Shown piece by piece: positions 32,469 through 41,407 of a stretch of 64,000 nt of DNA. The DNA is from Streptomyces hyaluromycini (lineage in GTDB: Bacteria; Actinomycetota; Actinomycetes; Streptomycetales; Streptomycetaceae). The position numbers and the translations under genes are program-made. Every line of letters begins with the position of its first letter. The first letter of the stretch is position 1. Below the pieces are notes generated by a model. The model had not been told where the DNA came from, did no database searches, and worked only from the letters and a program-made list of their open reading frames with translations. The stretch is from assembly GCF_002217755.1 (NCBI RefSeq), contig NZ_BCFL01000018.1, positions 868,001 through 932,000 on the forward strand, read 5' to 3'.

Positions 32469-33446
32469 ATGGAGAAAGCGCGCCATCGGCTGGACGAGAC
32501 CGACAGACGGATCGCCGCCGCGATGCTGGCCTCCCCGCGTGCCTCGTGGCGCACGGTCGGCCGGGTCCTCGGGATCTCGGAGCGGACCGTGGTCCGGCGG
32601 GCCGCGCCGCTCTACCACGACGGCACGCTGCGGGCCACGGCCGTCCGCAACCCCCTGTGCTTCCCCGACCTGATCCCGCTGGCCCTGCGCATCCGGTGCA
32701 AGCCCAACCGGATCAGCGCCATCGCCGCCACCCTGGCCCGCCGCCCCGACACGATCTGGGTGGACGTCCTCGGCGGCGGCGACGAGATCTGCACCATCCT
32801 GTTCCTGGACGGCCCGGACGCCCGCAACAACCTGCTGCTGCGCGACCTTCCGGCCACCGCGGCGGTCCGGTCCTGGACCTCGCACGCGCTGCTGCGGGTC
32901 TTCCCGGCCGGCTTCGGCTGGAGCGGCGGCCTGCTGTCGGCGGAGGAGCTGGCCGGTCTGCGCCAGGACCTGCCGGAGGCCGCCGCGCGCCCCTCGCTCA
33001 CTCCCGTCGACCACCAGCTGGTCGCCGGGCTGGTCGAGGACGGGCGGGCCTCCTACACGGAGCTCGCGCACCGCGCCGGCATCAGCGCCCTGACCGTCCG
33101 CCGGCGCCTGGAGGCGCTGGCGGACGGCCTGGTCGTCAGGCTCGCGACCGAGGTCGATCTCGCCCGGCTGGGCATCCGTACCGAGGCGCTGCTGTGGATG
33201 ACGGTCGCCCCCGGCCGTCTGGAGGAGACCGGCCGGCGGCTGAGCCGCCATCCACAGGTCCGTTTCGCCTCGGCCACCACCGGCTCGGCCAACCTGCTCG
33301 TGGCCGTCGCGGCGACCGACCCCGACGCGCTCTACCGCTTCCTGAGCGACACGATCGGCGCCCTGGAACACGTCTCCGCGATGGAGGTCACGCCGATCCT
33401 GAGCGGGGTCAAGCGGACCGGACTGGTGCGGCCCGGCAGCCTGTGA
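32469..33446 (+). CDS. Lrp/AsnC-family regulator, duplicated architecture
   Basis: 325 aa, twice the length of a simple Lrp. Two helix-turn-helix domains occur, at residues 5-55 ('LDETDRRIAAAMLASPRASWRTVGRVLGISERTVVRR') and 180-235 ('VDHQLVAGLVEDGRASYTELAHRAGISALTVRRRLEAL'). Each is followed by a sensor-like ferredoxin fold ('ALRIRCKPNRISAIAATLARRPDTIWVD' and 'EALLWMTVAPGRLEETGRRLSRHPQVRFASATTGSANLLVAV'). It is divergent from the ECF sigma gene. Ligands and targets are unknown. ATG 32469 follows a GGAGA 6 nt away. Confidence 0.9.
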   Translation: MEKARHRLDETDRRIAAAMLASPRASWRTVGRVLGISERTVVRRAAPLYHDGTLRATAVRNPLCFPDLIPLALRIRCKPNRISAIAATLARRPDTIWVDVLGGGDEICTILFLDGPDARNNLLLRDLPATAAVRSWTSHALLRVFPAGFGWSGGLLSAEELAGLRQDLPEAAARPSLTPVDHQLVAGLVEDGRASYTELAHRAGISALTVRRRLEALADGLVVRLATEVDLARLGIRTEALLWMTVAPGRLEETGRRLSRHPQVRFASATTGSANLLVAVAATDPDALYRFLSDTIGALEHVSAMEVTPILSGVKRTGLVRPGSL

Positions 33447-33467
33447 CCGGCACGGCAGTCCGTGACC

Positions 33468-33540
33468 GGCCCTGGAGCCGGTGACCGGCCGGGAGCCGGT
33501 GACCGGCCGGGAGCCGGTGACCGGCCGGGAGCCGGTGACC
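33468..33540. repeat. 18-bp tandem repeat, three perfect copies plus degenerate ones
   Basis: GGCCGGGAGCCGGTGACC is repeated at 33487-33504, 33505-33522 and 33523-33540; a 19-bp variant precedes at 33468 and more distant copies start at 33445. It fills the space between the Lrp stop and the stop of the convergent DUF4360 gene. Each unit contains CCGG and GGTGACC, so stacked hairpins can form. It is not a CRISPR array, since there are no spacers. Confidence 0.92.
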
Positions 33541-33546
33541 GTCGGG

Positions 33547-34215
33547 CTACTTGCCGGGGCACTGCTTCCAGGCCAGGTGGTAGACGGTGCTGATGTCGCC
33601 GTCGGTGGAGTCCATGGTCATGAAGCTGACCTTGCCGGGGTTCGCGCTCCCGGCGTTCACCCGCAGCTCCGTGTTGATGTTGAAGTTGCGCTGGACCCCG
33701 CAGGGCGCCCAGACCAGCTGGGCCCAGTCGTTGGTGTCGGTGGCCTGCCAGTTGTCGTTGTAGGGGCCGCTGAAGGGGTGGCTCGCGGCGGCGGTGTTGG
33801 ACGAGCCCTGGAAGTAGTACGAGGCGCGCTGGGTACCGATGGCGCCCGGCTGGAGCGAGGCGAAACCGCGGTAGTCGGCGCTGGCGATGGCGTAGGTGAA
33901 GCCGCCCGGCACATGAACGACCAGGTTGAGCTGGCAGTTGCGCCGGAAGGCGGTGGGGTCGGAGTTGCCGCCGGCCTGGGCGAGGTAGGCGCTGTAGGTG
34001 ACGGTGAAGGCCTCGTTGTCCTCGGACACGGCTACGGCGGTGGTCCCTTGCGGACAGCCGGAGCCGTTCACCGTGGCGACGTTGATCACGATCTTGTCCG
34101 GCGGCGGGTCGTCGAAGACCGGCGACGACGAGGCCTTGGCCTGGGCGGGCAGCCCGGCGGTGAGCAGCGCGGCGAGCGCTCCGCCGAGCAGGAGTCCGCG
34201 TCTCCTGGATCCCAT
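33547..34215 (-). CDS. Secreted DUF4360 protein
   Basis: 222 aa with a typical signal peptide ('RRRGLLLGGALAALLTAGLPAQAKA'). The mature protein matches DUF4360: 'VATVNGSGCPQGTTAVAVSEDNEAFTVTYSAYLAQAG', 'CQLNLVVHVPGGFTYAIASADYRGFASL', and 'LVWAPCGVQRNFNINTELRVN'. Four or more cysteines suggest disulphides. The family is secreted in fungi and actinomycetes and has no known function. It is transcribed alone and converges on the Lrp gene across a tandem repeat. GGAGAAACC precedes ATG 34213-34215. Confidence 0.88.
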   Translation of the reverse strand: MGSRRRGLLLGGALAALLTAGLPAQAKASSSPVFDDPPPDKIVINVATVNGSGCPQGTTAVAVSEDNEAFTVTYSAYLAQAGGNSDPTAFRRNCQLNLVVHVPGGFTYAIASADYRGFASLQPGAIGTQRASYYFQGSSNTAAASHPFSGPYNDNWQATDTNDWAQLVWAPCGVQRNFNINTELRVNAGSANPGKVSFMTMDSTDGDISTVYHLAWKQCPGK

Positions 34216-34395
34216 GGTTTCTCCAGTTCGGTGATCGGGTGGGGGGTTACGCCCGCGGCCCTCCGTAGTTCACCTTTGAAGAATCTGTGTGTTTCCTGTG
34301 AAGACCGGGGCGCTCGCATCGTAGGAACGCCCGCACGGACCGGTCAGGGCGAACTCCGGCCATTCACAGTCCCGGATTTCACAGCCGCCAGGGCT

Positions 34396-34854
34396 TCAGG
34401 GGTTCTCCCACGCCGCCGGTTCCGCCGCCAGGGCCCGGACCGGCTCCGGCAGGGCGTCCGCCGCGATGTCCGCCACCGTGACGCCTTCGAGGATCTTGCG
34501 GACGTTGGCGCGCAGGGCGATCCACAGGGGCAGCAGCGGCTGGGCGGTGCCGGTGTAGGCCAGACCCGTCGGGCGTTCCCCCCGTACCGAGACGATCGGG
34601 CCGTCCACCGCGCGGATCAGGTCCGCCACGGTGATCGCGGACGCGTCCCGCGCCAGCCGGTAGCCGCCGCCCCCGCCACGCCGGCTGTCGACGATCCCGG
34701 CGCGCCGGAGGTCACCCAGAATGCCCTCCAGGAACTTGTGCGGAATCTCCTGCGCACCGGCGATCTCCTCCGCCTTCACAGGGCCCTCCCCCTGCCGTAC
34801 GGCGAGCTCCAGTACCGCCCGTACCGCGTAATCCGCTCGTGCCGAGATCCTCAT
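34396..34854 (-). CDS. Rrf2-family transcriptional regulator
   Basis: 152 aa with the Rrf2 N-terminus 'MRISARADYAVRAVLELA' and winged helix 'KAEEIAGAQEIPHKFLEGILGDLRRAGIVDSRRGGGGGYRLARD'. The three cysteines that bind an iron-sulphur cluster in IscR and NsrR are absent, so redox-cluster sensing is unlikely. The gene is divergent from the GH35 gene and starts 74 bp away, so it could regulate it, but the Rrf2-GH35 link is not established. Start 34852-34854 is the only ATG giving the complete HTH. Confidence 0.9.
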   Translation of the reverse strand: MRISARADYAVRAVLELAVRQGEGPVKAEEIAGAQEIPHKFLEGILGDLRRAGIVDSRRGGGGGYRLARDASAITVADLIRAVDGPIVSVRGERPTGLAYTGTAQPLLPLWIALRANVRKILEGVTVADIAADALPEPVRALAAEPAAWENP

Positions 34855-34927
34855 GCGTCCATTGTGGGGCGTCCTCCCGTGGACAATGGCCGCACCCGCG
34901 CCCCGTAAGATCGCCCGGGAGGATCCC

Positions 34928-37909
34928 TTGGCGCTCAGCAGACGTACCTTCAGTGCCCTCGCCGGCTCGGCCGCGCTCGGTTTCGCCCTGGGCGGCAGCG
35001 GCGGGCCAGGAGCGCCCTCGGCGTACGCGGCGCGCAGCGTGCCGACCGGTCCGCCCCCCGCCGCGCCGCACGCCGACGGGCAGCGGCACACGATCGGCTA
35101 CGACCACTACTCCCTCCTCGTCGACGGCAGGCGGCTGGTGGTCTGGTCCGGCGAGCTGCACCCCTTCCGGCTCCCGAGCCCGTCCCTGTGGCGGGACGTC
35201 CTGGAGAAGATGCGGGCACACGGCTACAACACGGTCAGCATCTACGTGGCGTGGAACTACCACTCCCCCGCACCCGGCGCGTACGACTTCACCGGCGTAC
35301 GCGACCTCGACCTCTTCCTCCGCACAGCGGCCGAGACCGGGCTGTACGTCATCCTCCGCCCCGGCCCCTACATCAACGCCGAGGTCGACGCCGGCGGCTT
35401 CCCCGGCTGGCTCACCGCCACCGAGGGCGCCGCCCGCTCCACCGACCCCACCTACCTCGGCCACGTCGACGGGTGGCTGGCGGCCGTCAACCGCATCGTG
35501 CGCCGCCACCAGCACACGGACGGCGGCGGAACCGTCCTCCTCTACCAGATCGAGAACGAGTACGACGGCCACGTCACCGACCCGACCGGCCCCGCCTACA
35601 TGTCCCACCTCTACAAGAAGGTGCGGGCCGACGGCATCGACATCCCCCTCTTCCACAACGACAAGGGCCGCAACGGCTACTGGATCCCCGGCTCCTTCGA
35701 CACCGGCGGCGAGACCGGCAAGTGGCTGTACGGCTTCGACGGCTATCCCTCGCCCTCTCAACCCGCCCCGGACTGGGGTGACTTCGGGATCGGCGGCCTC
35801 AAGGGCGGCGCGACCGCGAGCCCGCGTACGCCCGGGTTCGTGCCGGAGTTCGGGGGCGGCTGGTTCGACCCGTGGGGCGGGGTCGAGTTCGGCGGCAAGG
35901 GGTACGCCGAGTCCCGGCGCACCCGGGACGCGGCCTACGAACGCCGCTTCTACTTCACCAACCTCGCCAACGGCCTCACCCTCCACAACGTCTACATGAC
36001 GTACGGCGGCACCACCTGGGGCTGGCTGCCGGCACCGGTGGTCTACACGTCGTACGACTACGGCGCGGCCATCGACGAGGCCCGCAACGTGACGCCGAAG
36101 ATCGCGCCGATGCACCAGCTCGGCCACCTCCTCCAGCGCGTCCCGGACTTCGCGAAGCTGGACCGCGCGGCCGACGTCCACGTGCCCGGACTGAAGGCGT
36201 ACCACCTCACCAACCCCGACACCCAGGCGCACTTCTACGTCCTGCGCAACGACGGCGCGAGCGAGGTCACCTCCACGCTCCGCACGGCCGCGGGCGACGA
36301 CGTCGAAATGACGGTCCCGGCCCAGGACGCCCGGCTCGTCACCACCGGCCTCTCCCTCGGCAAGCGGAAGCTGCGCTACTGCACCGCCCAGCCGATGTTC
36401 GTGCTCACCGCGGGACGCCAGGACATCGCCCTGTTCACCGGCCGGTACGGCGAGATGGCGCACCTCGTGCTGGAGTGCCCGACCGAGCCGTTCGTCCAGC
36501 GCCTCGACGCCGAGGCGGCCTGGGTCTACGACCAGGGCGTCCTGCACGTCACCGCTCCGCTCGGGCAGGGCGGGCTCACCCGGGTCCTGGTCCAGCGCGG
36601 CGACAGCGACACCCCGCTGCTTCTCCTCTTCGCCGACGACGCGACGTCCCTGCGGCTGTTCCCGTACGACACCCCGTCCGGCACGCTCCTCGTCTACGGT
36701 CCTGCGCTGCTGCGCCACGCCAGGCTCGACGGGTCGGCCGTCCGGCTCACCGGGGACACGGTCGGCGCGACCGGCCTGGAGGTCTGGGGCCCCCGCGGGA
36801 TCGCCTCGGTCACCTGGAACGGACGGCCGGTACCGACGCGGGTGAGCCTCTCGGAGAGCCTGGTCGCCCTGTCGGACATGCCGGGGGCGCCCCGGCCGGC
36901 GCTGCCGGTCCTTGCCGACTGGCGCCGCAAGGCCGAGAACCCCGAAGCGGCGACCGGCTTCGACGACTCGGCATGGACGGTCGCCGACAGGAAGACGTCG
37001 TTCAGCACGACGGCCCTCCCGGCGGGTCAGCCGGTGCTCTTCGCCGACGACTACGGCTTCCACTACGGGGACGTCTGGTACCGGGGGCGGGTGGAGGGGG
37101 ACATCGAGGACCTGGAGTCGGTCTCCCTCGCCTACAGCACGGGCACCCAGGGCATGCTGATGGCCTGGCTGGACGGGGTACCGCTGGGCTCGCACCGGAT
37201 GCCGGTGCCGGACGCGAAGACGGTACGGAAGGGGAGCTGGACGGCCACGGCCGAGTTCCCCGTCGCCGGGCTGAAGAAAAAGCAGCGGAAGAAGCCGGGG
37301 CACGTGCTGTCCGTGCTGGTGCGGCGGATGCAGCACGACATGGACGGCGGGTCGCTGGACACCCACAAGGCGGCGCGCGGGCTGACCGCCGCCGCCTTCA
37401 AGGGGGCCTCGCCGGAGGTGAGTTGGCGGATCCAGGGGGCTGCGGCGCCGGATCCCGTGCGGGGGCCGCAGAACAACGGCGGGCTGTACGGGGAGCGGGA
37501 GGGGTGGCATCTGCCCGGGTTCGCGGACGATGGGTGGGAGGCGGCCGAACTTCCGCGCGCCGACAAGGGGATGGGGGTCACCTGGTACCGGACCGGGTTC
37601 CGGATGTCCGTGCCGGAGGGGGTCGATGCCTCGGTGGGGCTGGTGCTGGAGGACGACCCCGGGCGGGCGTACCGGGTGCAGATCTTCCTCAACGGGTGGA
37701 ATCTGGGGCAGTACGTCAATGACGTGGGGCCGCAGCATACGTTCGTGCTGCCGAGCGGGGTGTTGCGGACCCGGGGTGACAACACGCTGGCGCTGGCTGT
37801 GCTTTCGGATGGGACGAGTGAGGTTGGGCCGGGGGTTGTGCGGCTGGAGTTGCTGGGGAGTGCGGCAGGGGGAGTGCCGGTGACTTCGGTGGTCTCCCCC
37901 GGCCGTTGA
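34928..37909 (+). CDS. GH35 beta-galactosidase, Tat-secreted
   Basis: 993 aa from a TTG start with GGGAGG five bases upstream. The Tat signal 'LSRRTFSALAGSAALGFALGG' follows at once. The GH35 TIM barrel spans about 45-350: 'GELHPFRLP', 'YNTVSIYVAWNYHSPAPGAYDFTG', the acid/base Glu in 'YQIENEYDG' and the nucleophile Glu in 'GFVPEFGGGWFDPWG'. C-terminal beta-sandwich domains ('WYRGRVEGDIEDLESVSLAYSTG', 'YRVQIFLNGWNLGQYV') complete it. It removes terminal galactose from plant glycans such as arabinogalactan. A longer start at 34853 would miss the ribosome site and displace the signal. Confidence 0.93.
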   Translation: MALSRRTFSALAGSAALGFALGGSGGPGAPSAYAARSVPTGPPPAAPHADGQRHTIGYDHYSLLVDGRRLVVWSGELHPFRLPSPSLWRDVLEKMRAHGYNTVSIYVAWNYHSPAPGAYDFTGVRDLDLFLRTAAETGLYVILRPGPYINAEVDAGGFPGWLTATEGAARSTDPTYLGHVDGWLAAVNRIVRRHQHTDGGGTVLLYQIENEYDGHVTDPTGPAYMSHLYKKVRADGIDIPLFHNDKGRNGYWIPGSFDTGGETGKWLYGFDGYPSPSQPAPDWGDFGIGGLKGGATASPRTPGFVPEFGGGWFDPWGGVEFGGKGYAESRRTRDAAYERRFYFTNLANGLTLHNVYMTYGGTTWGWLPAPVVYTSYDYGAAIDEARNVTPKIAPMHQLGHLLQRVPDFAKLDRAADVHVPGLKAYHLTNPDTQAHFYVLRNDGASEVTSTLRTAAGDDVEMTVPAQDARLVTTGLSLGKRKLRYCTAQPMFVLTAGRQDIALFTGRYGEMAHLVLECPTEPFVQRLDAEAAWVYDQGVLHVTAPLGQGGLTRVLVQRGDSDTPLLLLFADDATSLRLFPYDTPSGTLLVYGPALLRHARLDGSAVRLTGDTVGATGLEVWGPRGIASVTWNGRPVPTRVSLSESLVALSDMPGAPRPALPVLADWRRKAENPEAATGFDDSAWTVADRKTSFSTTALPAGQPVLFADDYGFHYGDVWYRGRVEGDIEDLESVSLAYSTGTQGMLMAWLDGVPLGSHRMPVPDAKTVRKGSWTATAEFPVAGLKKKQRKKPGHVLSVLVRRMQHDMDGGSLDTHKAARGLTAAAFKGASPEVSWRIQGAAAPDPVRGPQNNGGLYGEREGWHLPGFADDGWEAAELPRADKGMGVTWYRTGFRMSVPEGVDASVGLVLEDDPGRAYRVQIFLNGWNLGQYVNDVGPQHTFVLPSGVLRTRGDNTLALAVLSDGTSEVGPGVVRLELLGSAAGGVPVTSVVSPGR

Positions 37910-37921
37910 CTGCGGGTTGTG

Positions 37922-37965
37922 TGTGGTTGCGCGCGCAGTTCCCCGCGCCCCTGAAGGGGCGCGTT
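37922..37965. repeat. Streptomyces dispersed palindromic repeat, copy 7
   Basis: GCGCGCAGTTCCCCGCGCC followed by a GCGCCCCTGAAGGGGCGC hairpin, squeezed between the convergent GH35 and GH51 genes (13 bp from one stop and 6 bp from the other). A bidirectional terminator role is natural. Confidence 0.85.
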
Positions 37966-37970
37966 GACCC

Positions 37971-39482
37971 CTACGTCAGTCGAATCACGTTCCAGGAAAG
38001 GGGTTCGAGGACGGCGCTCAGTGTGCCGTCGTTCAGCGACGTGCCCTCGGCCGGACGAGGGGTTACCCGCTCGGGTTCCTCCAGGGTGTTGCGGGCGTTC
38101 GCGTCCTCGTCCGACAGGACGCTGTGCTCCGCCACGGACGTCAGGCCGAGTCCGCCCAGGGCCACTTCCAGCGGCAGCGCCTCCGTCCGGCTGCGGTTCA
38201 CGGCGAAGACGGTGACCGTGCCGTCCTCGGCCCTGACCGCCGTCGCATGCAGCAGGCTCGTCTCGCCGTACTTCTTCGTGTCGTACGTCGGTGAGTCCAC
38301 GCGTACGTCCAGGACCTGGCCCCTGCCGTACCGGGACGCCTGGGCGAAGGGGAAGAACGTCGTCTGGCGCCAGGCCGGGCCGCCGGGCTCCGTCATGATC
38401 GGGGCGATGACGTTGACCAGCTGGGCCAGGCAGGCGACCGTGACGCGGTCGGCGTGGCGGAGCAGGGCGATGAGGAGGGAGCCGAAGACCACGGCGTCCA
38501 GGACGCTGTAGTTGTCCTCCAGGAGGCGGGGGGCCTCGGGCCAGTCCCGCGCGTCGGAGTTCTCGATCGCATGCCACTTCGAGGTGTACCAGACGTTCCA
38601 CTCGTCGAAGGAGAGGTTGATCTTCTTCTGGGACTTCAGCCTGGCACCCACGTGGTCACAGGTGGCGACCACGTTCTCGATGAAGGACTCCATGTCGACG
38701 GCGGAGGCCAGGAAGGAGTCGACGTCGCCGTCCTGGGGCTCGTAGTAGGCGTGCAGGGAGATGTAGTCGACCAGGTCGTACGTCTCCGCGAGGACCGTCG
38801 CCTCCCACTCGGCGAAGGTCGGCATGGACTGGCTGGAGGAACCGCAGGCGACCAGTTCCACGGACGGGTCCATCTGGCGCATGGCGCGGGCGGTCTCGGC
38901 GGCGATGCGGCCGTATTCGCCGGCGGTCTTGTGGCCGGTCTGCCAGGGGCCGTCCATCTCGTTGCCCAGACACCAGAGCCTGATGCCGAAGGGGTCCTTG
39001 TCGCCGTGGGCGGCGCGGAGGTCCGACAGGGCGGTTCCGGAGGGCTGGTTGGCGTACTCCTGGAGTTCCAGGGCCTCCGCCACGCCCCGCGTGCCGAGGT
39101 TGATCGCCATCATGGGCTCGGCCTGCGGGCCGACCTTCTTCAGGAAGGCGATGTACTCGCTGAGTCCGAAGCGGTTGGTCTCCGTCGACCGCCAGGCGAG
39201 GTCGAGGCGGCGGGGGCGCTCCTCCACCGGGCCGACCGAGTCCTCCCACTTGTAGCCGGAGACGAAGTTGCCGCCGGGGTAGCGGAGGGTGGTGACGCCG
39301 AGTTCGCGGACGAGGTCGAGGACGTCGGTGCGGAGGCCTTCGGCGTCGGCCGTGGGGTGGGTCGGCTCGAAGATGCCGGTGTAGACGCAGCGGCCGAGGT
39401 GTTCTACGAACGAGCCGAACAGACGGGGGTTGACTTCGCCGATGGTGAAGGCGCGGTCGAGGGTGAAGCGGGCGGTGCGCAA
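37971..39482 (-). CDS. GH51 alpha-L-arabinofuranosidase
   Basis: 503 aa, no signal peptide, so cytosolic. GH51 features: 'NPRLFGSFVEHLGRCVYTGI', 'TLRYPGGNFVSGYKWEDSVG', the acid/base Glu in 'RLWCLGNEMDGPWQ' and the nucleophile in 'INLSFDEWNVWY', with the typical C-terminal beta domain ending 'LEPLSWNVIRLT'. It splits arabinose from the ends of imported arabino-oligosaccharides. A TTG start (39480-39482) with GAAAGG upstream gives the family N-terminus 'RTARFTLDRAFTIGEVNPRL'. It follows the GH43 arabinanase and importer genes on the same strand, so an arabinan-utilisation operon is evident. Confidence 0.93.
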   Translation of the reverse strand: MRTARFTLDRAFTIGEVNPRLFGSFVEHLGRCVYTGIFEPTHPTADAEGLRTDVLDLVRELGVTTLRYPGGNFVSGYKWEDSVGPVEERPRRLDLAWRSTETNRFGLSEYIAFLKKVGPQAEPMMAINLGTRGVAEALELQEYANQPSGTALSDLRAAHGDKDPFGIRLWCLGNEMDGPWQTGHKTAGEYGRIAAETARAMRQMDPSVELVACGSSSQSMPTFAEWEATVLAETYDLVDYISLHAYYEPQDGDVDSFLASAVDMESFIENVVATCDHVGARLKSQKKINLSFDEWNVWYTSKWHAIENSDARDWPEAPRLLEDNYSVLDAVVFGSLLIALLRHADRVTVACLAQLVNVIAPIMTEPGGPAWRQTTFFPFAQASRYGRGQVLDVRVDSPTYDTKKYGETSLLHATAVRAEDGTVTVFAVNRSRTEALPLEVALGGLGLTSVAEHSVLSDEDANARNTLEEPERVTPRPAEGTSLNDGTLSAVLEPLSWNVIRLT

Positions 39483-39535
39483 TGTTCGCCTTTCGGGGGT
39501 GGGTTGTTCTCGATCGTGGGCGAGTGCGGGTGGGT

Positions 39536-39576
39536 GGGGGTTGCTCGCGCAGTTCCCCGCGCCCCTAAAGGGGCGC
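39536..39576. repeat. Streptomyces dispersed palindromic repeat, copy 8
   Basis: GCTCGCGCAGTTCCCCGCGC plus GCGCCCCTAAAGGGGCGC, located inside the arabinan operon between GH43 and GH51. The GH43 stop (TAG at 39565-39567) lies within the hairpin, so the repeat supplies the stop codon and the last residues 'APL'. Confidence 0.85.
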
Positions 39577-40536
39577 TGGCCAACCCTCTCTTGTCCAGCT
39601 CAGGGGGTTGAGCCCCAGCTTTGGGGTGCCGTTGTCGTCTGCGTCGTAGTAGTGGTAGGCCAGCCAGGTCTTGCCGTGGGTGTGGAAGGTTGATTCGCCG
39701 CCCGGGCCCATGTAGCGGCCGTGGCTCGCCAGGAGCAGGTCGCCGCCGCCCTGCAGCATCGGGGTGCCCGTGCTGTCCGCGTACGGGCCCGTCACCGATG
39801 TCGAGCGGCCCACCCTGATCTTGTAGGTGGAGTTCACTCCGGCACAGCAGGCGTCGTACGAGGCGAAGAGGTAGTAGTAGCGGCCGTGGCGGAGGATCGA
39901 GGCGCCCTCGACGGCGTAGGGGGCGTCCGGGCGGGTGGCGAGGTGGGCGACCGTGGTGCCGGGGATCGCCTTGCCCGTGCGCGGGTTCAGCTGGACCATG
40001 CGGATGCCCGTCCAGTACGAGCCGAACGCCATCCAGAGCTTGCCGTCGGCCCGGGTGACCGCCGGGTCGATGGCGTTCCAGGAGTCGGTCGTGTCGGAGG
40101 TGAAGGCGGGGCCGTGGTCGGTCCAGGTGCCGGGGAGGCCGGTCGGGGAGGTGGCCACGCCGATCGCGGAGTGGTTGGTGCCCCAGGAGGAGACGGCGTA
40201 GTAGAGCCAGTAGCGGCCGTCGCGGTAGGAGAGGTCGGGGGCCCAGGGGTCGGCGGTGGAGTTGTAGTCGTACCACCAGCTCGGCGGTGTGGTGAACGCG
40301 TTGCCCGCGTCGGTCCAGTCGCGGAGGTTCGTGGAGAGGCGGGCGCCGATGATGCCGCCGGTGGAGTAGGCGACGTACCGGCCGTCCTTGAGGTGGTGGA
40401 CGGTGGGGTCGTGGATGATCTGCTGGCCGGTCAGGGGGAGCGGGTCGGGGTAGGCGGCGTCCGCGGAGGCGGTGGCGGGGAGGAGGGCCATGGCCGCGGC
40501 CGCGAGCAGGGCGGCGAGTCTCGGGAAACGCTTCAA
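39565..40536 (-). CDS. GH43 secreted endo-1,5-alpha-L-arabinanase
   Basis: 323 aa. Signal peptide 'RFPRLAALLAAAAMALLPATASA'. The GH43 five-bladed propeller catalytic triad is visible: Asp in 'IIHDPTVH', Asp in 'WNAIDPAVT' and Glu in 'YAVEGASIL'. 'PDAPYAVEGASILRHGRYYYLFASYDACCAGVNSTYKIRVGRS' is characteristic of arabinanases. It cuts arabinan backbones outside the cell, yielding oligosaccharides for the neighbouring importer. TTG start with GAGGAG seven bases upstream; 11 bp separate it from the permease stop. The C-terminal three residues come from a dispersed repeat. Confidence 0.92.
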   Translation of the reverse strand: MKRFPRLAALLAAAAMALLPATASADAAYPDPLPLTGQQIIHDPTVHHLKDGRYVAYSTGGIIGARLSTNLRDWTDAGNAFTTPPSWWYDYNSTADPWAPDLSYRDGRYWLYYAVSSWGTNHSAIGVATSPTGLPGTWTDHGPAFTSDTTDSWNAIDPAVTRADGKLWMAFGSYWTGIRMVQLNPRTGKAIPGTTVAHLATRPDAPYAVEGASILRHGRYYYLFASYDACCAGVNSTYKIRVGRSTSVTGPYADSTGTPMLQGGGDLLLASHGRYMGPGGESTFHTHGKTWLAYHYYDADDNGTPKLGLNPLSWTREGWPAPL

Positions 40537-40546
40537 CTCCGGCTCC

Positions 40547-41407
40547 TCACTGGCCGGCCAGGCCCGTGTGGGCCACGCCGCGCACGATCTGGCTCTGGAA
40601 GAAGACGAACACGATGATCAGCGGGAGGCCCGCGATCAGGCCGCCGGCCATCAGCTGCGGCCAGACGATACCGAAGGCGTTCTGCACGGTCGCGATGCCG
40701 TTCGGCATGGTCATCAGGTCGGGGTTGTTGGTCACCATGTACGGCCACAGGAAGTTGTTCCAGGAGGCGATGAAGGTGAAGATGCCCACCGCCGAGAGGG
40801 CCGGCTTGGAGAGGGGGAGGACGATCGTGAAGAAGATGCGCCAGCGGCCGGCGCCGTCGATGAAGGCGGCCTCCTCCAGCTCCTTGGGCAGGGACTGGAA
40901 GAACTTGTAGAGGATGTAGACCATCGCGGCAGGGGCGCACTGGGGGAGGATCATGCCCCAGTAGGTGTCCACCATGCCGAGCGACTGGACCGTGGTGAAC
41001 AGCGGGACGCCGAGGATCGCCGGGGAGAACATCAGCCCCGCCATGGTGAGCGAGAGCAGGACGCCCTTGCCGCGGAACTCCGTGCGGGCGAAGCCGTATC
41101 CGGCGAGGGACGCGACGAGCAGCACGACGAAGGTGACGCAGACCGAGACGACGACCGAGTTGACGAACCAGTCGGGGATGTTGCCCGCGTCGAAGATGCC
41201 CTTCCAGGAGTCCCAGGTGACGTGGTCCGGGATCCAGTGCGGGGAGGCGACCGACTCGGTCGAGGTCTTGAGCGAGGTCGACAGGGCCCAGAAGAGCGGG
41301 GCGATCCAGAGGAGGGAGAGGGCGGCGGCGATCGCCGTGAGGGCGATCTGGGCCGGGGTCCAGGTGGAGCGCGGCCCGCGGACGGCGCGGGGCGTGGTGC
41401 TGGTCAT
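40547..41407 (-). CDS. Sugar ABC transporter permease (MalG/AraQ type)
   Basis: 286 aa. Six membrane segments are apparent ('LTAIAAALSLLWIAPLFWAL', 'VVSVCVTFVVLLVASLAGYGFA', 'GVLLSLTMAGLMFSPAILGVPLF', 'YWGMILPQCAPAAMVYILY', 'PALSAVGIFTFIASWNNFLW', 'GGLIAGLPLIIVFVFFQ'). The EAA loop is 'ELEEAAFIDGAGRWRIFFTIVLPL'. It is the second permease of a CUT1-type oligosaccharide importer; arabinan breakdown products are the likely cargo. ATG overlaps the stop of the upstream permease (ATGA). Typical length. Confidence 0.94.
   Translation of the reverse strand: MTSTTPRAVRGPRSTWTPAQIALTAIAAALSLLWIAPLFWALSTSLKTSTESVASPHWIPDHVTWDSWKGIFDAGNIPDWFVNSVVVSVCVTFVVLLVASLAGYGFARTEFRGKGVLLSLTMAGLMFSPAILGVPLFTTVQSLGMVDTYWGMILPQCAPAAMVYILYKFFQSLPKELEEAAFIDGAGRWRIFFTIVLPLSKPALSAVGIFTFIASWNNFLWPYMVTNNPDLMTMPNGIATVQNAFGIVWPQLMAGGLIAGLPLIIVFVFFQSQIVRGVAHTGLAGQ

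Noticed and set aside
33487..33540. CRISPR-like array
   Set aside because: Contiguous 18-mers without spacers and no cas genes.
34712..37738. 1008-codon minus-strand open frame
   Set aside because: Antisense to the GH35 gene, which has clear catalytic motifs.
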